The notes: a model not told the origin generated them from the sequence alone. Positions 41,346 to 55,125 are shown, counted from the stretch's first letter. The stretch is DNA of 64,000 nt from Nageia nagi (GCA_050084985.1 JBITNC010000001.1:102176001-102240000); one strand, 5' to 3'. Program-made: numbers and translations.

Positions 41346-44258
41346 AGTCTCTTATTTTTCACATAAGGATATGAAAAACTATTAAGCATGTGGTTCAATA
41401 AATAACTTTAAATGTTAAGTTGTAACCAAGTAAAAAATACATGTTACATTTAACACTAAAGCCATGCTTGATTTGATTCATAAGTGCAAATATTTTATAA
41501 CTCAAATAATCTATGTATCCAAATACATTTCTTATCTTAAGAACCATAGATGTAGAGTGACATTGTTGAGGCTTATTTTCTTATCTAAAATTAGGCCTTT
41601 ACCTGGATGCCCACACAAGAGGAGCCTAAGTATTGCCAATCCTTAATTAGTTCACCTTGGTTAGTTTTATACTTTCTCATAAAGAGAAGTACCTACTATT
41701 TTTCAAGGTTATGATATTTATTAGATCGATCAAATTATTAATCTTGGTTAGGTTTCAAGTTATCCTCTTAGGTTATCAAAATAATCCCTAAATGGACATG
41801 CAAACATGTGGTATCACTACATACATGCCTATCCATCTATTGGAGTTATGTCTATACTAATAAAGGACTTAAGGGAAATTGAGAAGTACAAACTTTTCAC
41901 CATTTGGATCATCAAATTTAAATGCTTTAGTCTACCTATCCTCAACTCATGGCTCTCCAAACAAGTCATGTTGCAAAATGTACTTGAAAATGTATTCATT
42001 TTAGGGGTTGCTTATTTCAATGTTTGCATTTTTATTTGCATAAGCAAATAAAGAAAAATATGAAATATGAAAAAAAGAGCATAAGTAAAACATCATCCAT
42101 TCAAAATTTGAAACCTAAGCATCTAATGAATTTTGTTTACCAACCTCTAAAGGATATCTTTTACATTAGTCTTAATTTTTGCATAAGTCCATTCTAGCAT
42201 AAGGAAGTAATTGCATCATAACTTAAGAATTTAGGTAATAAGTATGCATTATTGTCTTAAAAAAAAATCTTAAATCCTAAGCATGTACCATTAACTTAAA
42301 AAATTTAAGTCTTAAGTATGCATCATTAACTTAAAAAAATTTAAATCTTAAGCATGCATCATTAACTTAAAAAATTTAAGTCCTAAGCATGCATTATTAA
42401 AAAGTTAAGTACTAAGCATAAGTACTAATCATAAGCATGCATTAATTTAATAAATGAGTATTAAGCATTCATTTAACTAAAAAAAGTTAAATGATAAGTA
42501 ATATGAGGATCTAAGAAATTCAAAGTAATACGTATTCCATACTTTGACATAAAGATTTTAAGTAAAAAAATAGAATTTTTCTCCTTTTTGTTTACTTAAA
42601 AAATAGCATAAGAAAATGCTAGTTTACCTTAGAACTTTCACTAAAAATACCAAGATTTATTAAATAAGGTCTAAGTAATTGCTTATGTTTGTAAATATTA
42701 AAAAAACTTTGATCAGGGCATTGAAATTGGAAGAATATAATGTTAGGTAAAACAAATTTTACCTCATATTAAAAAATTTCTACCAATGTTAAAGCTAAAG
42801 GTTCACCTTTTTACCATAGAGAATACCTCTTAAGCCAAAAAATAATTTTAAAAATAATTTGAAACAAATGATAACTATAAGTACCTTGGAGTACAAGTCA
42901 TAATTTTTTCTTAATGCTCAAGTTACTTTAAGAGGAAGAGTGTCAAGTTATTAATATAATAAACTTGAGTATACGTTAAAGAGGTAATTGATAATATTGA
43001 TGGCATTAAATGAAAAAAAATTAACTTGTAAGCATCAAAAAGTTAAATGCTTAGCAATCATAAGTGAGAGAAAACAAAAAAAACATATAAACCATTAAAA
43101 AAAAGGATTTGGAAAAGGTGCAGGCGTAAGAGGGCAGCGGATGGTGCATTGACCAAAGATAGTTGCAAGGGGCCATAGAGTCTATAAGGGGCCACGGGTT
43201 CCTTAGAAGGTTATGCAGGCTTTTCAACCTCAAATAGAGATTAAAGGGCTGAGGCAAAGGGTATACTGTGTGATGTAGAGGGGAAATCTTACATTGCATG
43301 CATCAACACTTGAGTCTTTCCCCAAGCACACATTGTCCATATTACTAAGACAAAAAAATGGATGAAAGATGGAGCAAAAGTTATGAGGAGGAGTGGAGGA
43401 TAGAGTTTATGGACAATAGATGCTAGGTGAGAAGATCAGACAACCCGCAAGGAGGCCACAACAAATCCATTGAACCAAATGAGAGAGGTGATTCATTGAG
43501 AGGAGGATAGCGATTGATATTAGGTTGCCCGGCTCCCTAGTTTTACCACAAACAACAAAGGGGAGTAGTAGATTTAGTAGCCATCGAGGAGACAGCATGG
43601 GAAAGAAGGCCACAAAGCAAAAATTAAATAAAATGCAAATGTTCAAAGGGTTTGGCTGGCCAGCAACCTTACCAAAAAAATGTAGATGTTCAAAAAAAAT
43701 TATAAATCTGATTTGTTTTATAAAAGCCTCCTTTTTTAAGTTATATTTTTTATTTAAAATATATATATATATATATATTGGAAAAATTCCAATATATAAA
43801 TTTTATTGAATTTTTGCACATAATTTCAAAAAAAAAAGTTTATATATATATATATTTTTACTCAAACCTTTTGATATACTAGAAAACATTTTCAAATTAA
43901 AGATATGCAAAAAATTATAGCAATATAATAGACAATTTTAAAATTGCAACTAACAATAATACATATTAGTATAAACAAAAAAAATTGCATCATAATATAT
44001 TACTACTTTAAGTAATTTTGACCCAAAAATTGCAACTAACAGTAAGGCATGTTAGTGAAAAACAATTGCATAGCAATATAATAATACCCATATTTTCAAT
44101 GTGAAATTGCAACACATAAAAGAGGTATTAGTATAAAAAATAAGAGGTTATACCTTGAAATATTTTTACCTCACCAATGAATATTAGGATGAAGTATGAA
44201 GACCTCCAAATTGAAGATGAGTTTTCAAACCAAGGATGTGAAGAGAAGCCTCCAAGGA
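41346..44258 (-). other. C4 leader (5' untranslated region)
   Basis: Non-coding, homologous to the C2 leader in its gag-proximal half (41560-42010 block, then AT-rich repeats). The segment 43100-43660 is somewhat GC-richer and sits where C2 has its PPR-like cargo, but I see no PPR motif there. TA microsatellite at 43759-43781. Confidence 0.65.
42230..42440. repeat. Tandem repeats of about 36 bp in the C4 leader
   Basis: Units of the form GCATGCATCATTAACTTAAA plus AAATTTAAGTCCTAA begin near 42281, 42317, 42352 and 42388. Each carries two palindromic words, GCATGC and CTTAAAAAATTTAAG. A shorter, degenerate version is at 8895-9010 in C2. Confidence 0.8.
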
Positions 44259-44270
44259 GCTCTGATATCA
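44259..44270 (-). other. C4 primer binding site
   Basis: TGATATCAGAGC in sense, one base off the initiator tRNA-Met site, two bases from the LTR, as in C2. Confidence 0.88.
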
Positions 44271-44272
44271 AA

Positions 44273-44769
44273 TGAGAGAATTGAACTATAACATAAACAA
44301 CTCTAAACTCCCAAGATCACATGAAAGCTCATAATGCACATCTAACAACTAACAAAGCAATCTCATAAAGATAACACAAGATGTAAGTGGTTCCTCCAAC
44401 TAGGAGTACATCCACTAACTAGATCTCTCTTCTTAACAAATATGAATTCTTACAATCCTCCTACTCTTTCCTTCTAACCACTATCCTATAGCATAACTTT
44501 AATCCATAATTGATATGTGATTACAAAGAGGGAGCCTTCTATTTATAGGACAAAATCCTTTTTTGGATCACCCTTTTATCCAATGTACAAAAGTATGACA
44601 TGCACATCCTTTTACCCAAGAGGCATGCTCATGACATAGAGTGTAGGACAAGTTACATTATCATATTCACTTAAATACGTAAGGTATCAAATGATACCCT
44701 TAAGTATTTATGAACTTACATAGAAGATTATAACAAAACCTTTATAGTAATGCATTATACATTCCAACA
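44273..44769 (-). repeat. C4 5' LTR
   Basis: In sense it starts TGTTGGAATGTATAATGCAT and has TATAAATA at 44541-44548. It is clearly homologous to 36207-36688 with many substitutions and a 13-base indel (GCAATCTCATAAA region). Confidence 0.92.
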
Positions 44770-45177
44770 ACTTGTATCGAGATTACCAATGCTTAGTTTG
44801 AAGTATCAAGTTCATCCTTAGAGCTATAGATATCCTCGTAGTTAATGCAATCACTTAGGAAGATGCTCTACCTAGAAAAAGGGAGCACTAATTACTAGAT
44901 ATACATTCAATGCTAATATTACAATCATCAAAGCTAGAATATACAATACCTCGTTCAATGAGACTAATATTGCATTTACATGTATAGTTGCCTTGGTATC
45001 AACAAACACATCATTAATTGGCATTTTAGAAAATAAATAAAATGACTATTTATTCCATAACTAGAGCTTTATTGAGTCTCTAAATGGAGTTTATATCATT
45101 TTGATCAAATTATACAAAAATTAACAAAAACACTCCTAAATTAATATTTACATTTATAATATGTGAAATGGGAAAAA
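44770..45177 (-). repeat. G3 3' LTR, second part
   Basis: It starts ACTTG, the right target duplication of C4. It then matches the reverse complement of G2 28060-28470 (for example CTAGAAAAAGGGAGCACTAA and AATGAGACTAATATTGCATT). It ends at GGGAAAAA, where C5 begins. Confidence 0.87.
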
Positions 45178-45661
45178 TGAAGAATAAGAAACACTTAAGC
45201 ACACAACAGTTTGATTCAATTAAAAAATTTGAAGTGCAATGTATATGACCTTAATGAGTAACTGATATGAACTCATGGAGGTTACAAAATGGACCCAAAA
45301 TGAATGTTATGGACTGTTACACAAATCCATTCAACTCTTAACAATAATAATTAAATGGAAGTTACAAATAAGTTCTAAGATACTCACCTATTATCCCTAT
45401 GAAGTAATAGATCTTACAACATTGTGTAAGTAAGAAAAAATGAAGAAAATAGGTTAAAGATCATAACTATCAAAAACTTTGACAAAACATGTTGGGTCTG
45501 TAGAAACATGGTAGCATTTTCATAAATATGTTGGGTATCCAAAAATGCAATGGCATTTTTAGAAATGTGTATGGTTGTAAAAATGTGGTATCATTTCCAT
45601 AGATAAATGAAATGTAGGAGCATTTCATTTTGGTGAATTTGTAAAACTTAAATCTCCAACA
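45178..45661 (-). repeat. C5 3' LTR
   Basis: In sense it starts TGTTGGAGATTTAAGTTTTA and ends TTATTCTTCA. It contains repeated AAATGTGGTATCATTT-like text (45530-45600), which is shorter in the other LTR. Confidence 0.88.
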
Positions 45662-45671
45662 TACTCCCCCA
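45662..45671 (-). other. C5 polypurine tract
   Basis: GGGGGAGTA in sense directly next to the LTR. Confidence 0.85.
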
Positions 45672-48600
45672 GCCTTAAAGGTGAGCAAGTTGACTAGGTA
45701 GTCTCTTAGCTTTACAACTTAAGTGTAGCAACATCCTTGGTGAATAGGTAATCCAAATTATCCTTTATTTGGAAATAATACAAATCAATAATCATCTTCT
45801 CAACCATGTCCTAGATGAAATGGTATTTCATATCAAAGTGTTTAGATCTAGAATGATGAACATGACTCTTAGCCAACTGAATATCACTTTGGTTATTATA
45901 GAACAAGGTAGTTGTACCAATTTATTTTCTCCAATCTCCTCAAGAATCTTCCTCATCTATAAAAATTATGTACTGGTACTGGTAATGGCAATGTATTTAG
46001 CTTCAATGGAGGACAAAGCAATTATTGTTTATTTTCTAGAAGACCATGTAATAAGACTAGAACCAAGGCTAAAACAATTTTTAGAAGTTGATTTTCTATC
46101 ATCTATATTATTACCTTAATCAATATCACTATATTCAATAAGTTTTACATATTTATTTTTGAGGTAATGGATGTTGAAATTCAAAGTGGCTTTTACATAT
46201 GTCAGAATTCTCTTGGCTACCTTTAAATGAATCTCTAAAGGAGCACTCATGTACTTGGATACAAATGAAACAATATGACAAATATCATGTCAAAAATTTG
46301 TTAAGAATATCAAGCTCCCAACAATTATGCACATCAGCTTCAGTAGCTCCATCATCTTTACTTAAGTGTTCTCCATGAGCAATGGGACTGAAAATATTTG
46401 TACAATCATCCATACCAAACTTATGCAAAAAATCAATAGCATATTTGATTTGAGAAATAAAAAATTTATTTATCATCTTGATATACTTGCAAACCAAGAA
46501 AATAGTAATAAGAACCAAGATTCTTCATTTCAAATTCTTACATCATAGAGTCTTTGAAAGCATCATTCAATCTAGAATTGCTAACCATGTAAATAAGATC
46601 ATCAACATAAAGGCAAATCAGTAAAACATTAGTACCTTCATGTTTATAATATAGATTTGATTCACTTTTGCTTCTTATGAATCCAAAATTCTAGAAATAC
46701 CCATCTATCCATGAGTACCAAACCCATGTGGCTTGCTTGAAGCCATACACCTTCTTCAATCTATAAATATGATGCTCTTTACCTTTGTTTTCAAAACCTT
46801 GAGCTTGAGCAACAAACACTTCTTGATCAAGGTATCTATTCAAGATGCACTCTTGACATCCAAGTGGTATACCTTCTAGCCTTTGTGAGTAGCAATGGAG
46901 AGAACCATTCTAATGGTTTCTTGTCTAGAAACATGAGCAAAGGTATCCTCATGGTCTATGTCATATCTTTGATTGAAGCCTTTGGCCATAACTCTAGCAT
47001 TTTGCCTCTCAATGGTGTCATCAACATTAAACTTTATTTTATATATCCACTTAGAGCCTATAGTTGTTTTTCCTCTTGGAAGCTCAACTAACTCCCATGT
47101 ATCATTTTTCTCAATGGAGTGTATCTCCTTTTCCATGGCCTTCATTCAAATATCATTAGTACATGTAGTTTCAAAATAAGAAGGCTCTAAATCAGCACTA
47201 GCTAGTAATGTAAAACTAGCCAATTCACCCTTTGGTTCACCATCCAACTCATCACAATACAAATGGAGATTTTTAAGCCTTTTAATTACTTGATATACTT
47301 CTTTTGCTTTTCCTCTTATTACTCTCTTTAAAAAAAATATTATCTAACATTTGAGGAGGATTATTTACAAGTGTTCTATTACCTCTTACTTTACCATTCT
47401 TGTTTGGAGATGCATCACCATCACTTGGAACATCTTTCAGTTGCACTTGTGTGGGCGTTTATGGATTGTTTGCAACTTTTTATTATACATTTTTTTTTTC
47501 TAGGTTGAATAGTATATTTCACATTTGAAGAGCTTCCATCAAAGTATCCATCATCAACAAGTTGTTTTTGATGACCCCATGCTCTCCCTTCATAAAAAAT
47601 AATACCTCTTGAAATAATAACTTTGTGAGTTTTAGGATTGTACAATCTATATGCTTTGTTTATTTCACAATAACCGATAAATATGTAAATCTCACTCTTT
47701 GGATCTAATTTTTTTTTATGCTCCTTTGGAACATGCATATACCAAATACTCTAAAATGATACATATTTTGTCTTTTATCGTACCATGCCTCAAAAGGAGT
47801 TATGCCATCCAAACTAGAGGTTGGACTTATATTTAAAATATACATTGTTGTCCTAATAGATTTTTCCCAATAAATATTGTTTAAACCTTTAATTTGGAGC
47901 ATGATTCTTTCCGCATTAGCCAAAGTTTTGTTCTTATGTTCAATTACACCATTTTGTTGTGAAGTGTAGGCAATAGTGAGTTGCCTTCTCACATCACAAT
48001 CTTTACAATATTGAAAGAATTCATTACTACAAAACTCCCCCTTTTATTTGTTCTTAAACATTTCAAATAATAGCCACTTTTGTTTTCAACATTGTTCTTA
48101 AACTCCTTAAAGCATGCAATAGCTTCATTCTTGTGTTTAATAAAGGAGATCCAACATATTCTTGTACAATCATCAATGACAGTAAGGAAATAAATACTTT
48201 TACCAATACTTAGAGTTTGCATTAGTCCACATATGTCAGTATGCACCAATTTGAGAGGGGGTAAGAGGCTCTCCATGCTTTACCATTTGGAAAGCTTGAT
48301 CTTGAATGCTTTCCCATAGCACATTTGGCATACACTTCTTTATGCTCTTGGACCTTAGGAAACTCATACACTATCTTATTGGAGACCAAGCTTCTCAAAC
48401 TTGCAACCTTGAGATGCTCATATCTCAAATTCCAAATCCAACTCTTATCATCAATAGAAACATTAGAAAAATTGAAGCTTTGCTCACCAAATCTAAGAGG
48501 AAACAATCTATTACTTGTCATGGGAATAATGGTGACATGCTTATGTAATTTATTTTTTTATCAAAAATCATACATTTTATATCCTCAAACACAAGCTTAT

Positions 48601-48890
48601 AGTTATTTCCATTTATTTTCCCCACACTCAATAAATTATATTTCATCTTTGGAATGAAATATAAATCATTAATCATCTTGTTACCTTCATTTATAGATAC
48701 CTCCATAGCTCCCATTCCTTCAACTTGAATGTCTTTATCATCTCCAAGTATGATCTTGGGCTTATAGGAGTCATCCATGGTACAAAATAAATCTCCCTTA
48801 TTGGTCATGTGGTTGGAGAAATATGTTTGAAGGATCCATGTCTCATCTACCTTTTGGGATAAGTGGGCATAAGATAAGAACAAAGTGAAG
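45672..48890 (-). pseudogene. C5 pol fossil (protease, integrase, RT, RNase H)
   Basis: In sense order, the protease region at 48883-48518 has TWILQTYFSNHMT where an active site would read DSG. The pre-integrase finger is at 48222-48521 (WNLRYEHLKVASLRSLV, CAMGKHSR). The integrase core is at 47989-48276 (LVHTDICGLM, FLTVIDDCTR) and continues at 47705-47992 (TIAYTSQQNGVIEHKNKTL) and 47421-47738 (IFIGYCEINKAYRLYNPK). The RT start is at 46876-47145 (NDTWELVELPRGKTTIGSKW) and later RT at 46285-46518. RNase H text runs down to the PPT. Frames change many times and catalytic residues are lost. Confidence 0.88.
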
Positions 48891-48939
48891 GATCCATCCT
48901 CCTCACCATAGTTGGCACTTTGGGCTCCTTCTTAAGAAG

Positions 48940-49320
48940 CCTTTAATCTACATTCTCTCTCATAGTGTCCATACTTGTTACAATAGTAACATTATTTGTC
49001 TCTTTTTTCACCTCTTGGAGAATCCCCTCTACCTCTTCCTTGGAATCCTCCTCTACCTTAGAATCCACCTCTCCTTCCTCTTCCTCTAGAAGATCTACCA
49101 CTTCCTCTACCTTGAGCTCCCCCTTTACCACTAGTGCTAGTATCACCTTTTTTAGAAGTGAGACCTTCAGTTCCACACTCCCAACATTAGAAAGTGGAGC
49201 AAGCATTTCCTCATGTGACATTAAAGAACTAATGAGTTTAAGAGTGAGAGTGCTCATATATTTGGTCTCTTTTGTAATTATCCACCCAATTTCATTATTA
49301 AGACTTGAGTATTATCGAGG
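48940..49320 (-). pseudogene. C5 gag C-terminal part with RG-rich zinc-knuckle end
   Basis: In mixed frames this reads MSTLTLKLISSLMSHEEML, then GGAQGRGSGRSSRGRGRRGG, GFQGRGRGDSPRGEKRDK, a stop, and CYYCNKYGHYEREC with perfect C-x2-C-x4-H-x4-C spacing. The Arg/Gly repeats are typical of one group of plant copia gags and bind RNA. Confidence 0.82.
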
Positions 49321-49329
49321 ATTCGAATG

Positions 49330-52300
49330 AAATTAATTTTGAATTATGCTATGTGATGATAAATTTTGAATAGGGATATATTTTATTTATGTTGGTTTGA
49401 TGCTAGCTTTAAGATGTTTTGACATAGGTTACAGGCTAAATCAAGATGGAAAGTGTGGAAAAAGACCCAAAGAATGAAAGGTGAAATGGTGATAGGAATG
49501 AAAGGGTAAGAGTGAGAAAATGATTGGTATTAGTTTATTGATAAACCCTAATGACCATTGTAGATCATATAGTTGCATTACATAATTACAAAGCAAGATT
49601 ATCAATTTTGATAATGGATGTGTGGATGTATGTGTGCAGTAATGAACTTACCAAGCAAGATGAAGGGATCATCGTAGGTAAAATGAGTGTTAAAACCTTG
49701 CAATATATCTTTAAAACTATTTTAAAAAAGAAAAAAAATATTCCCTTTTTTTAAATTTGAATTTTTACTTATGGTTGTTATTAAAATAGGGTGAAGTTTA
49801 AAAAGTGATAGTTAGAAAGGACTAATGTCACTTTGTGGATGTTACAAGATATTTTTGTGGTTTATGAAAATAATTGAGATATGACCCTATTTATTTTGTT
49901 TCTTTGTGTTAGTTATGGGAAATAATTGGCCTTAATTTGTTAATTAATATAAAAAAATCCAAAGTATTTAATGCCACCACACTTATCAACAACTTTAATT
50001 GAAACCTACCACAAAAATTATTAAAGGTATGAGTAAACATTTATTTGGACATATTTGAGCCTCCTTGACTATAAACAAAGGAGGAACCTTAAGAGAATTC
50101 ATTACCATTTTTTAGTTTTCATTAGCTTTGGTTAAAGAGCCTATGGAGAAGAAAAAAAAGCCTCTCCCCCCTTTCAAGCTCAGGTGCTTTCTTTTTATTT
50201 TTGATTTTAATGTTATAGATTCATTTGGTATTATTAATAGGTTTTGAAAGGAAAGAATACTTAATGTAGGTGTATGAAAATGATATTACATGTAAATATT
50301 GTAATAGGCTTTTAATGAAGAGACATGTTATTTATCTTATTTAATTACATGCACATGAAGCCTATTCCTATATAAAGGGGGTGTAATTTATTAATCTCTT
50401 TTCAAAGCCTACTAGGTAGGAAATATTAGAGTACATTAGTTGTATGGTGGGACATTATATTTAATGATTTATAAGTCTTTGTGTAAGCCCCACCTTGAAA
50501 GCTCACAAGAGGTTTGTGTAGTAAAAAGATTGGAATCCTCTTTCTTAACCTCTTTGCCACTCTAACATACTTTAAACAAGATTTTAATGCCAATTGGGAG
50601 TCCTTGAAGAAGCATAGTTGGAAATGTTGTAAATTTGTTATGTGCTCGCTTCTCTCCCCACAATGTGCTTTCATTATAGCGATGAAACCTGCAAATGAGA
50701 TGCCATTTTAAGTTTGATTTTATTTATTTATGTTCAAGAAGTAGGAAAGCCAAGAGAGGGAGGTGAGAACTTGCAATCCTTCTTATTTACATAGGTATTC
50801 AAGTGATTGATGGTCTAATATATGAAAGTGTCTCTCATTTTTCTTTGTCATGTATAGATGGTTGAGCATAGTTTATCATGTGATAATAATACTAACCTTC
50901 TTGCTCATCTAACCTCATGGATATGAAAACATTGGAATAGAATTCACCTCACCTCCATGAAGTCTCTCGTACCTTAGAATATGTATAGATATTTCTTTAT
51001 GTTGTTGATAAACCTCTTTCCTCAGCATGTCTATTCTTATTCATGGCCCTGAGGATCATATGAATCCTTCTCTTTTTCTCTACATTATATTTAAATGATT
51101 GCACCATTGGAAATTAGACAAAAATCCCTAAGTTGTATTAATAACATTACCTCTTCTTTATGTTTGATCTGAGAACCCCTTTTGTGCCTTGAGAAGGTAT
51201 TTCTCTATCTCTAACTATTTAAATCCCTTCTCTCTGTGTTTCTTCTTATCAACTATACTCTAAGAATCATTTGACATAGGTATGACTAAATACTATCTTG
51301 TTAAGCTTTAGGGAGATGGAATAATGTTGTGGCATAGCAAAATGTTGTTAATAAGTAATGTGGAGGTAAGGAAGATATTGCCCTTCTCTTGTGCTTGATT
51401 TTAAAAGACCTCATGCCTTGTCAAAGCATTTCCATTCACATATTTTTTCCCTTTCCCTGCATTGAGATTAATCACATTGCCATAGAGTGTCTCCATCACT
51501 CATAATTTTGAATAATTTTGCAAACTCCCATGCTATGTCATCGAGCCTTGGAAGGATTTGTTGATAGAACTAGATAATTTGTTGTGTGATTAGAACTTTA
51601 CCTCAAAAACACTCCCAAAAAACCATTAGTTGATAATTTTTATGATAATCCACGCACAATACTCTTAGTTTGCTTTAGTGAATTAGTCTTTTACTACAAC
51701 ATGGTCCTAAGAATGGATGGTGGCTAAAGTTTATTAAATTCTTTTTTTTTAATATTCTACATGAAATGTTTAATATCATAGTTGAACTTTATGATATATT
51801 AATCTTTGCATGATGTTATTCTAATATGAAGAAAATAGTTCCTTTTATTTAGGTTGAATGAGATTTACGTATGGAAATAGCATTGAGTTAGAATAAATAT
51901 CATACCTAAACACCATTAAAATGTAATGTAGTATGTAATGAAATTTATAATTTGATAGTGAATAAGATTCACAAGTGTTGAGTTAATCTTAAAATTTTAT
52001 TATACGACCAAGAAAAGGAGATAATCCTTTAGACGATATAAATTCTCCTGGGGTTCATAAAAGGAGTTATAAACAAATGAAAAGAATGTAGTTAGAATCA
52101 TTTTCATCATTATCAAATACGAAAATGAGATTTTCCTGATCCTCAAGCTCTATAACATTCTTAATACTCAACTCAATCTCCTTTGATCATTCAGAGGAGC
52201 TCAAAATGAAGAAGAATCTACATCAGAAGGACAAGATATGTTGAAGAACCTTTAGATCAATGTATTTACCATATTAAAAATTATAAGCGACCCTATTGTA

Positions 52301-54420
52301 AATGTTAAGGGTTATCCTCATTTATATACTTTAATATTATCATTTTTTTTATGGAATGCAAGTTGGGTAAGGTTTAATTAAATGGGCATAATCTACTTCT
52401 TAATATGTTTTTTTTATTTAGGCCTCTTAATACTAAAGTAGGATCTCCAAATATAATGGTGGTAGTTAATGAGAAATGTGAAGTAATATAAATTCAAGGT
52501 AATAAATGACTTAACAATTAAATGTTACTTAGGAATTTATGGATATAACCCTAGTGGTCTTCTATTTTTCATGAGTATGAATCCTATCACCCTAGTATGG
52601 CCTCAAGATAAAACATAACTCATATTCTATAAAGAAGATTCATAATACAAGAAGAATGTTTTAGTAAAAGGATTTACATTATTTTTGTAAACAAATGATC
52701 AACCTTAGTACCCTTACAATACAAGAAAATTATGAAGTCCTAGTCTTTAAATTGTAATTAAGAGTAGAGATTGATAAATCTTAGTAGTGCTATAGAAAAA
52801 GGAAATAAAGGTAAATCAATTATAGGATTTATATTATTAATATTAATCCTAAATCCTTGTAGCTAGGATGAGAATTTAGTACATAAATACATGGTATGTT
52901 AAACCCTAATAAGGCAACGCTCATGTCCTTATTCCTTATTAAGGAAAAAGAAAGTGATTTACAATTAAAAGTTATTAATGTGAGCTTAGGGAACATTGAG
53001 TAATGAAAAGGATCAAATTGGATACTTAACACCCTTAGTACATGAAGGATGATTCATAATATGATCATATAGTCATTCAAGAGGAATTGATAAGGGTCAA
53101 ATGGGATTTGTTTTAAGTAGATTATGAATTAACATTTCTTAATAAAGGAAAACCTTGTATTTACAATAATGATATTCCTAAGATTCATTTAACAAGATTA
53201 GAAACATGGGTTTAATGGTAAACCCTAATAATAACTCACAAATACCTAATTGATCTGATAGTATAATACATGAGTAATGATAAATTGGATAACAACCTAG
53301 ATGAAAGAGTAACCCTAAAGGAATCAATTCAACCAAAAAGGGAACTTTTGGAAGGATTTGGTAATGAAGGAAAACAACATGGAATATTCATTATTTAAAC
53401 CTTCCTCACTAAATGAAAATCCAAAAGAATATGCCTTGAGTAAGGACCGCTTCACACTACACTTCCTTTATAGAAATAGTTGACTTTAGTGTCATCTCAA
53501 GGCACATCACTAAATCCTAGTATGAGAAATTTTATAAAGTACTATTAATTATGCAGTACCATGCATATTGGATATTTGAAGTACTTTTATATATCTTGTA
53601 TAACTTCCCAAACAAGAGAGGTATTAAATCTTCCTACATATGCTTTGCTTAATGTTTTGGAAGCACCAAAATATGATTTGTTTTAACATCTAAAGCATGG
53701 TACAAACTTAGATTCTTAATAATTAATCTAGGATCAGTTATTTGAAGCTTGTTAGGTCATGGGTGATTTTTATTTTATAACCTTACTTAAAATTAATTAG
53801 ATTATACAAACAACTTAAGGGTATTGCTTCAATACCCATGGCTACCTAAGATATGGGCATAGGGATGCTAGATCCCAAGGTGAGCCTAGCCAATAGATAT
53901 GGGCAAGCTAGTGTCTCATATCCTCAATAGGGTATCAGATGAGGGTAGCAGTTGACAAAACTATGGTTACTAGGTGAAGGTAATTTAGTATTCATATTAC
54001 TTGTAGTTTAGCACATAAGAATATGATGAATATTCCATAGGCAATGATGTTACTTGCTCATAAGTATTTTTTCCTAGGATAAATTATTTGCTCCTATGAA
54101 TTAGAGGGTTATCATTAGAAGAGGGTGTGTAACCTAGTGATGTACATTCTCTTGGGTGATATGGACCCCAAGTAGGAAACCACTATGTCATGTCCAAAAT
54201 GTCTTCTGCATAATTTGTGAAGCAAAAATTTTAGTATCACGTGGATATATATATATTGGATGAGCATTATGGAGTGAACACCAAAAGAGATTTGATCAGG
54301 ATTGGTTAATCCAAACTTTAGTCAATCTTACCATGTGGGTGCTAACTAGCTAAAAGCATTAACAAGCTCATGTGGATCACTTGAATCCATTCCTAGATCA
54401 TTCAAGTGTTTAAACTAATA
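49330..54420. other. About 5 kb of unassigned sequence inserted in the C5 gag
   Basis: The gag frame stops matching at about 54420 and resumes at about 49320, so this block is an insertion. A TATA-like CCTATATAAAGGGGGTG lies near 50366. I found no LTR pair, terminal inverted repeat, protease, RT or transposase motif in it, and most of it is AT-rich with short ORFs only. The exact borders are uncertain by some tens of bases. Confidence 0.55.
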
Positions 54421-55008
54421 AAAAAAATCAAATCTAAAATTTTAGGGTTTTGGATGTCAAAAATAGGAAGACACATTACATCTTCAAACATGATAGCAAT
54501 TTGGATCCATTTGGGAAGAAGTGTTCTTAACATTTTCTTCACTATAATAGGATTTTTGATCTCCTCTCAAAGTTTCTCCATAATTTGTACACAAGTATTC
54601 ACTCTTACATAATACTCTCCAATCTTCTTATCCTCTTTTTGCTTTAGATTTTCAAACTTTATTTTCAAAGTTTGAAGCCTCACTTACTTCACTAGGTTAT
54701 TACCTTAAAACCCATCTCTCAATACCTTCCATGCATCCTTTATCGTATTGCAAAAAGTAATCCTTGGGAATAACCTCTTTTCCAAGGTTGATTAGAGATG
54801 GTAGATAGAAACGGAATTCTTCTTTTGAGCCTCTCTTTTAGGAGACTTATTAGCTTGAGGAAGTATGGTCCAATTTGGTTCCACATAGCCATCCTCAATG
54901 ATGTCCCATAATCCCTTGCCTATGATAAAGTGCTTCATCTTCAATGCCTAATATTTGTAATCCTCACCATTGAAATCTAGTATGGGAAGAGAATTCACTC
55001 TAGAATCC
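54421..55008 (-). pseudogene. C5 gag N-terminal part
   Basis: It starts at the ATG at about 55008 with MDSRVNSLPILDFNGEDYKY, then ALKMKHFIIGKGLWDIIEDG, the typical copia gag start (PxFnGxnYxxWaxkMk). Further on are KDAWKVLRDGF and, after a shift, KFENLKQKEDKKIGEYYVRV and KMLRTLLPKW. Three or more stops are present. Confidence 0.85.
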
Positions 55009-55125
55009 ATCTCACTTAAATAAGCTTAGCACAAACTACAGGCCTATTTAGATTACTTTTTATAAAAACTTACTAAGTTGTTGTAAGATACCCACAACCT
55101 GTTCAAAACCAACTAAGATCCACTA

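Larger units (their letters stand above)
36207..44769 (-). mobile_element. C4: decayed Ty1/copia element of the C1/C2 family
   Basis: C4 is structurally complete: LTRs of 482 bp (36207-36688) and 497 bp (44273-44769), PBS, leader of about 2.9 kb, gag-pol, 3' non-coding region and two polypurine tracts. The target duplication is ACTTA/ACTTG (one mismatch). Its LTRs differ at roughly one position in ten by eye, so it is far older than C2. The reading frames are broken throughout. It is inserted in the 3' LTR of G3. Confidence 0.93.

Noticed and set aside
43100-43660. PPR-like cargo in the C4 leader, at the place equivalent to C2
   Set aside because: I translated the minus strand and found no PPR pattern. 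Only the higher GC is shared.
45173-45177. Perfect target duplication for C5
   Set aside because: The flanks read AAAAA and GAAAA. They are close but not identical, and A-rich sequence makes a chance match likely, so I report it only as probable.
48965-49330. 121-codon Ser-rich plus-strand ORF
   Set aside because: It is the complement of the Arg/Gly-rich gag end of C5. The Ser/Thr-rich composition follows from that.
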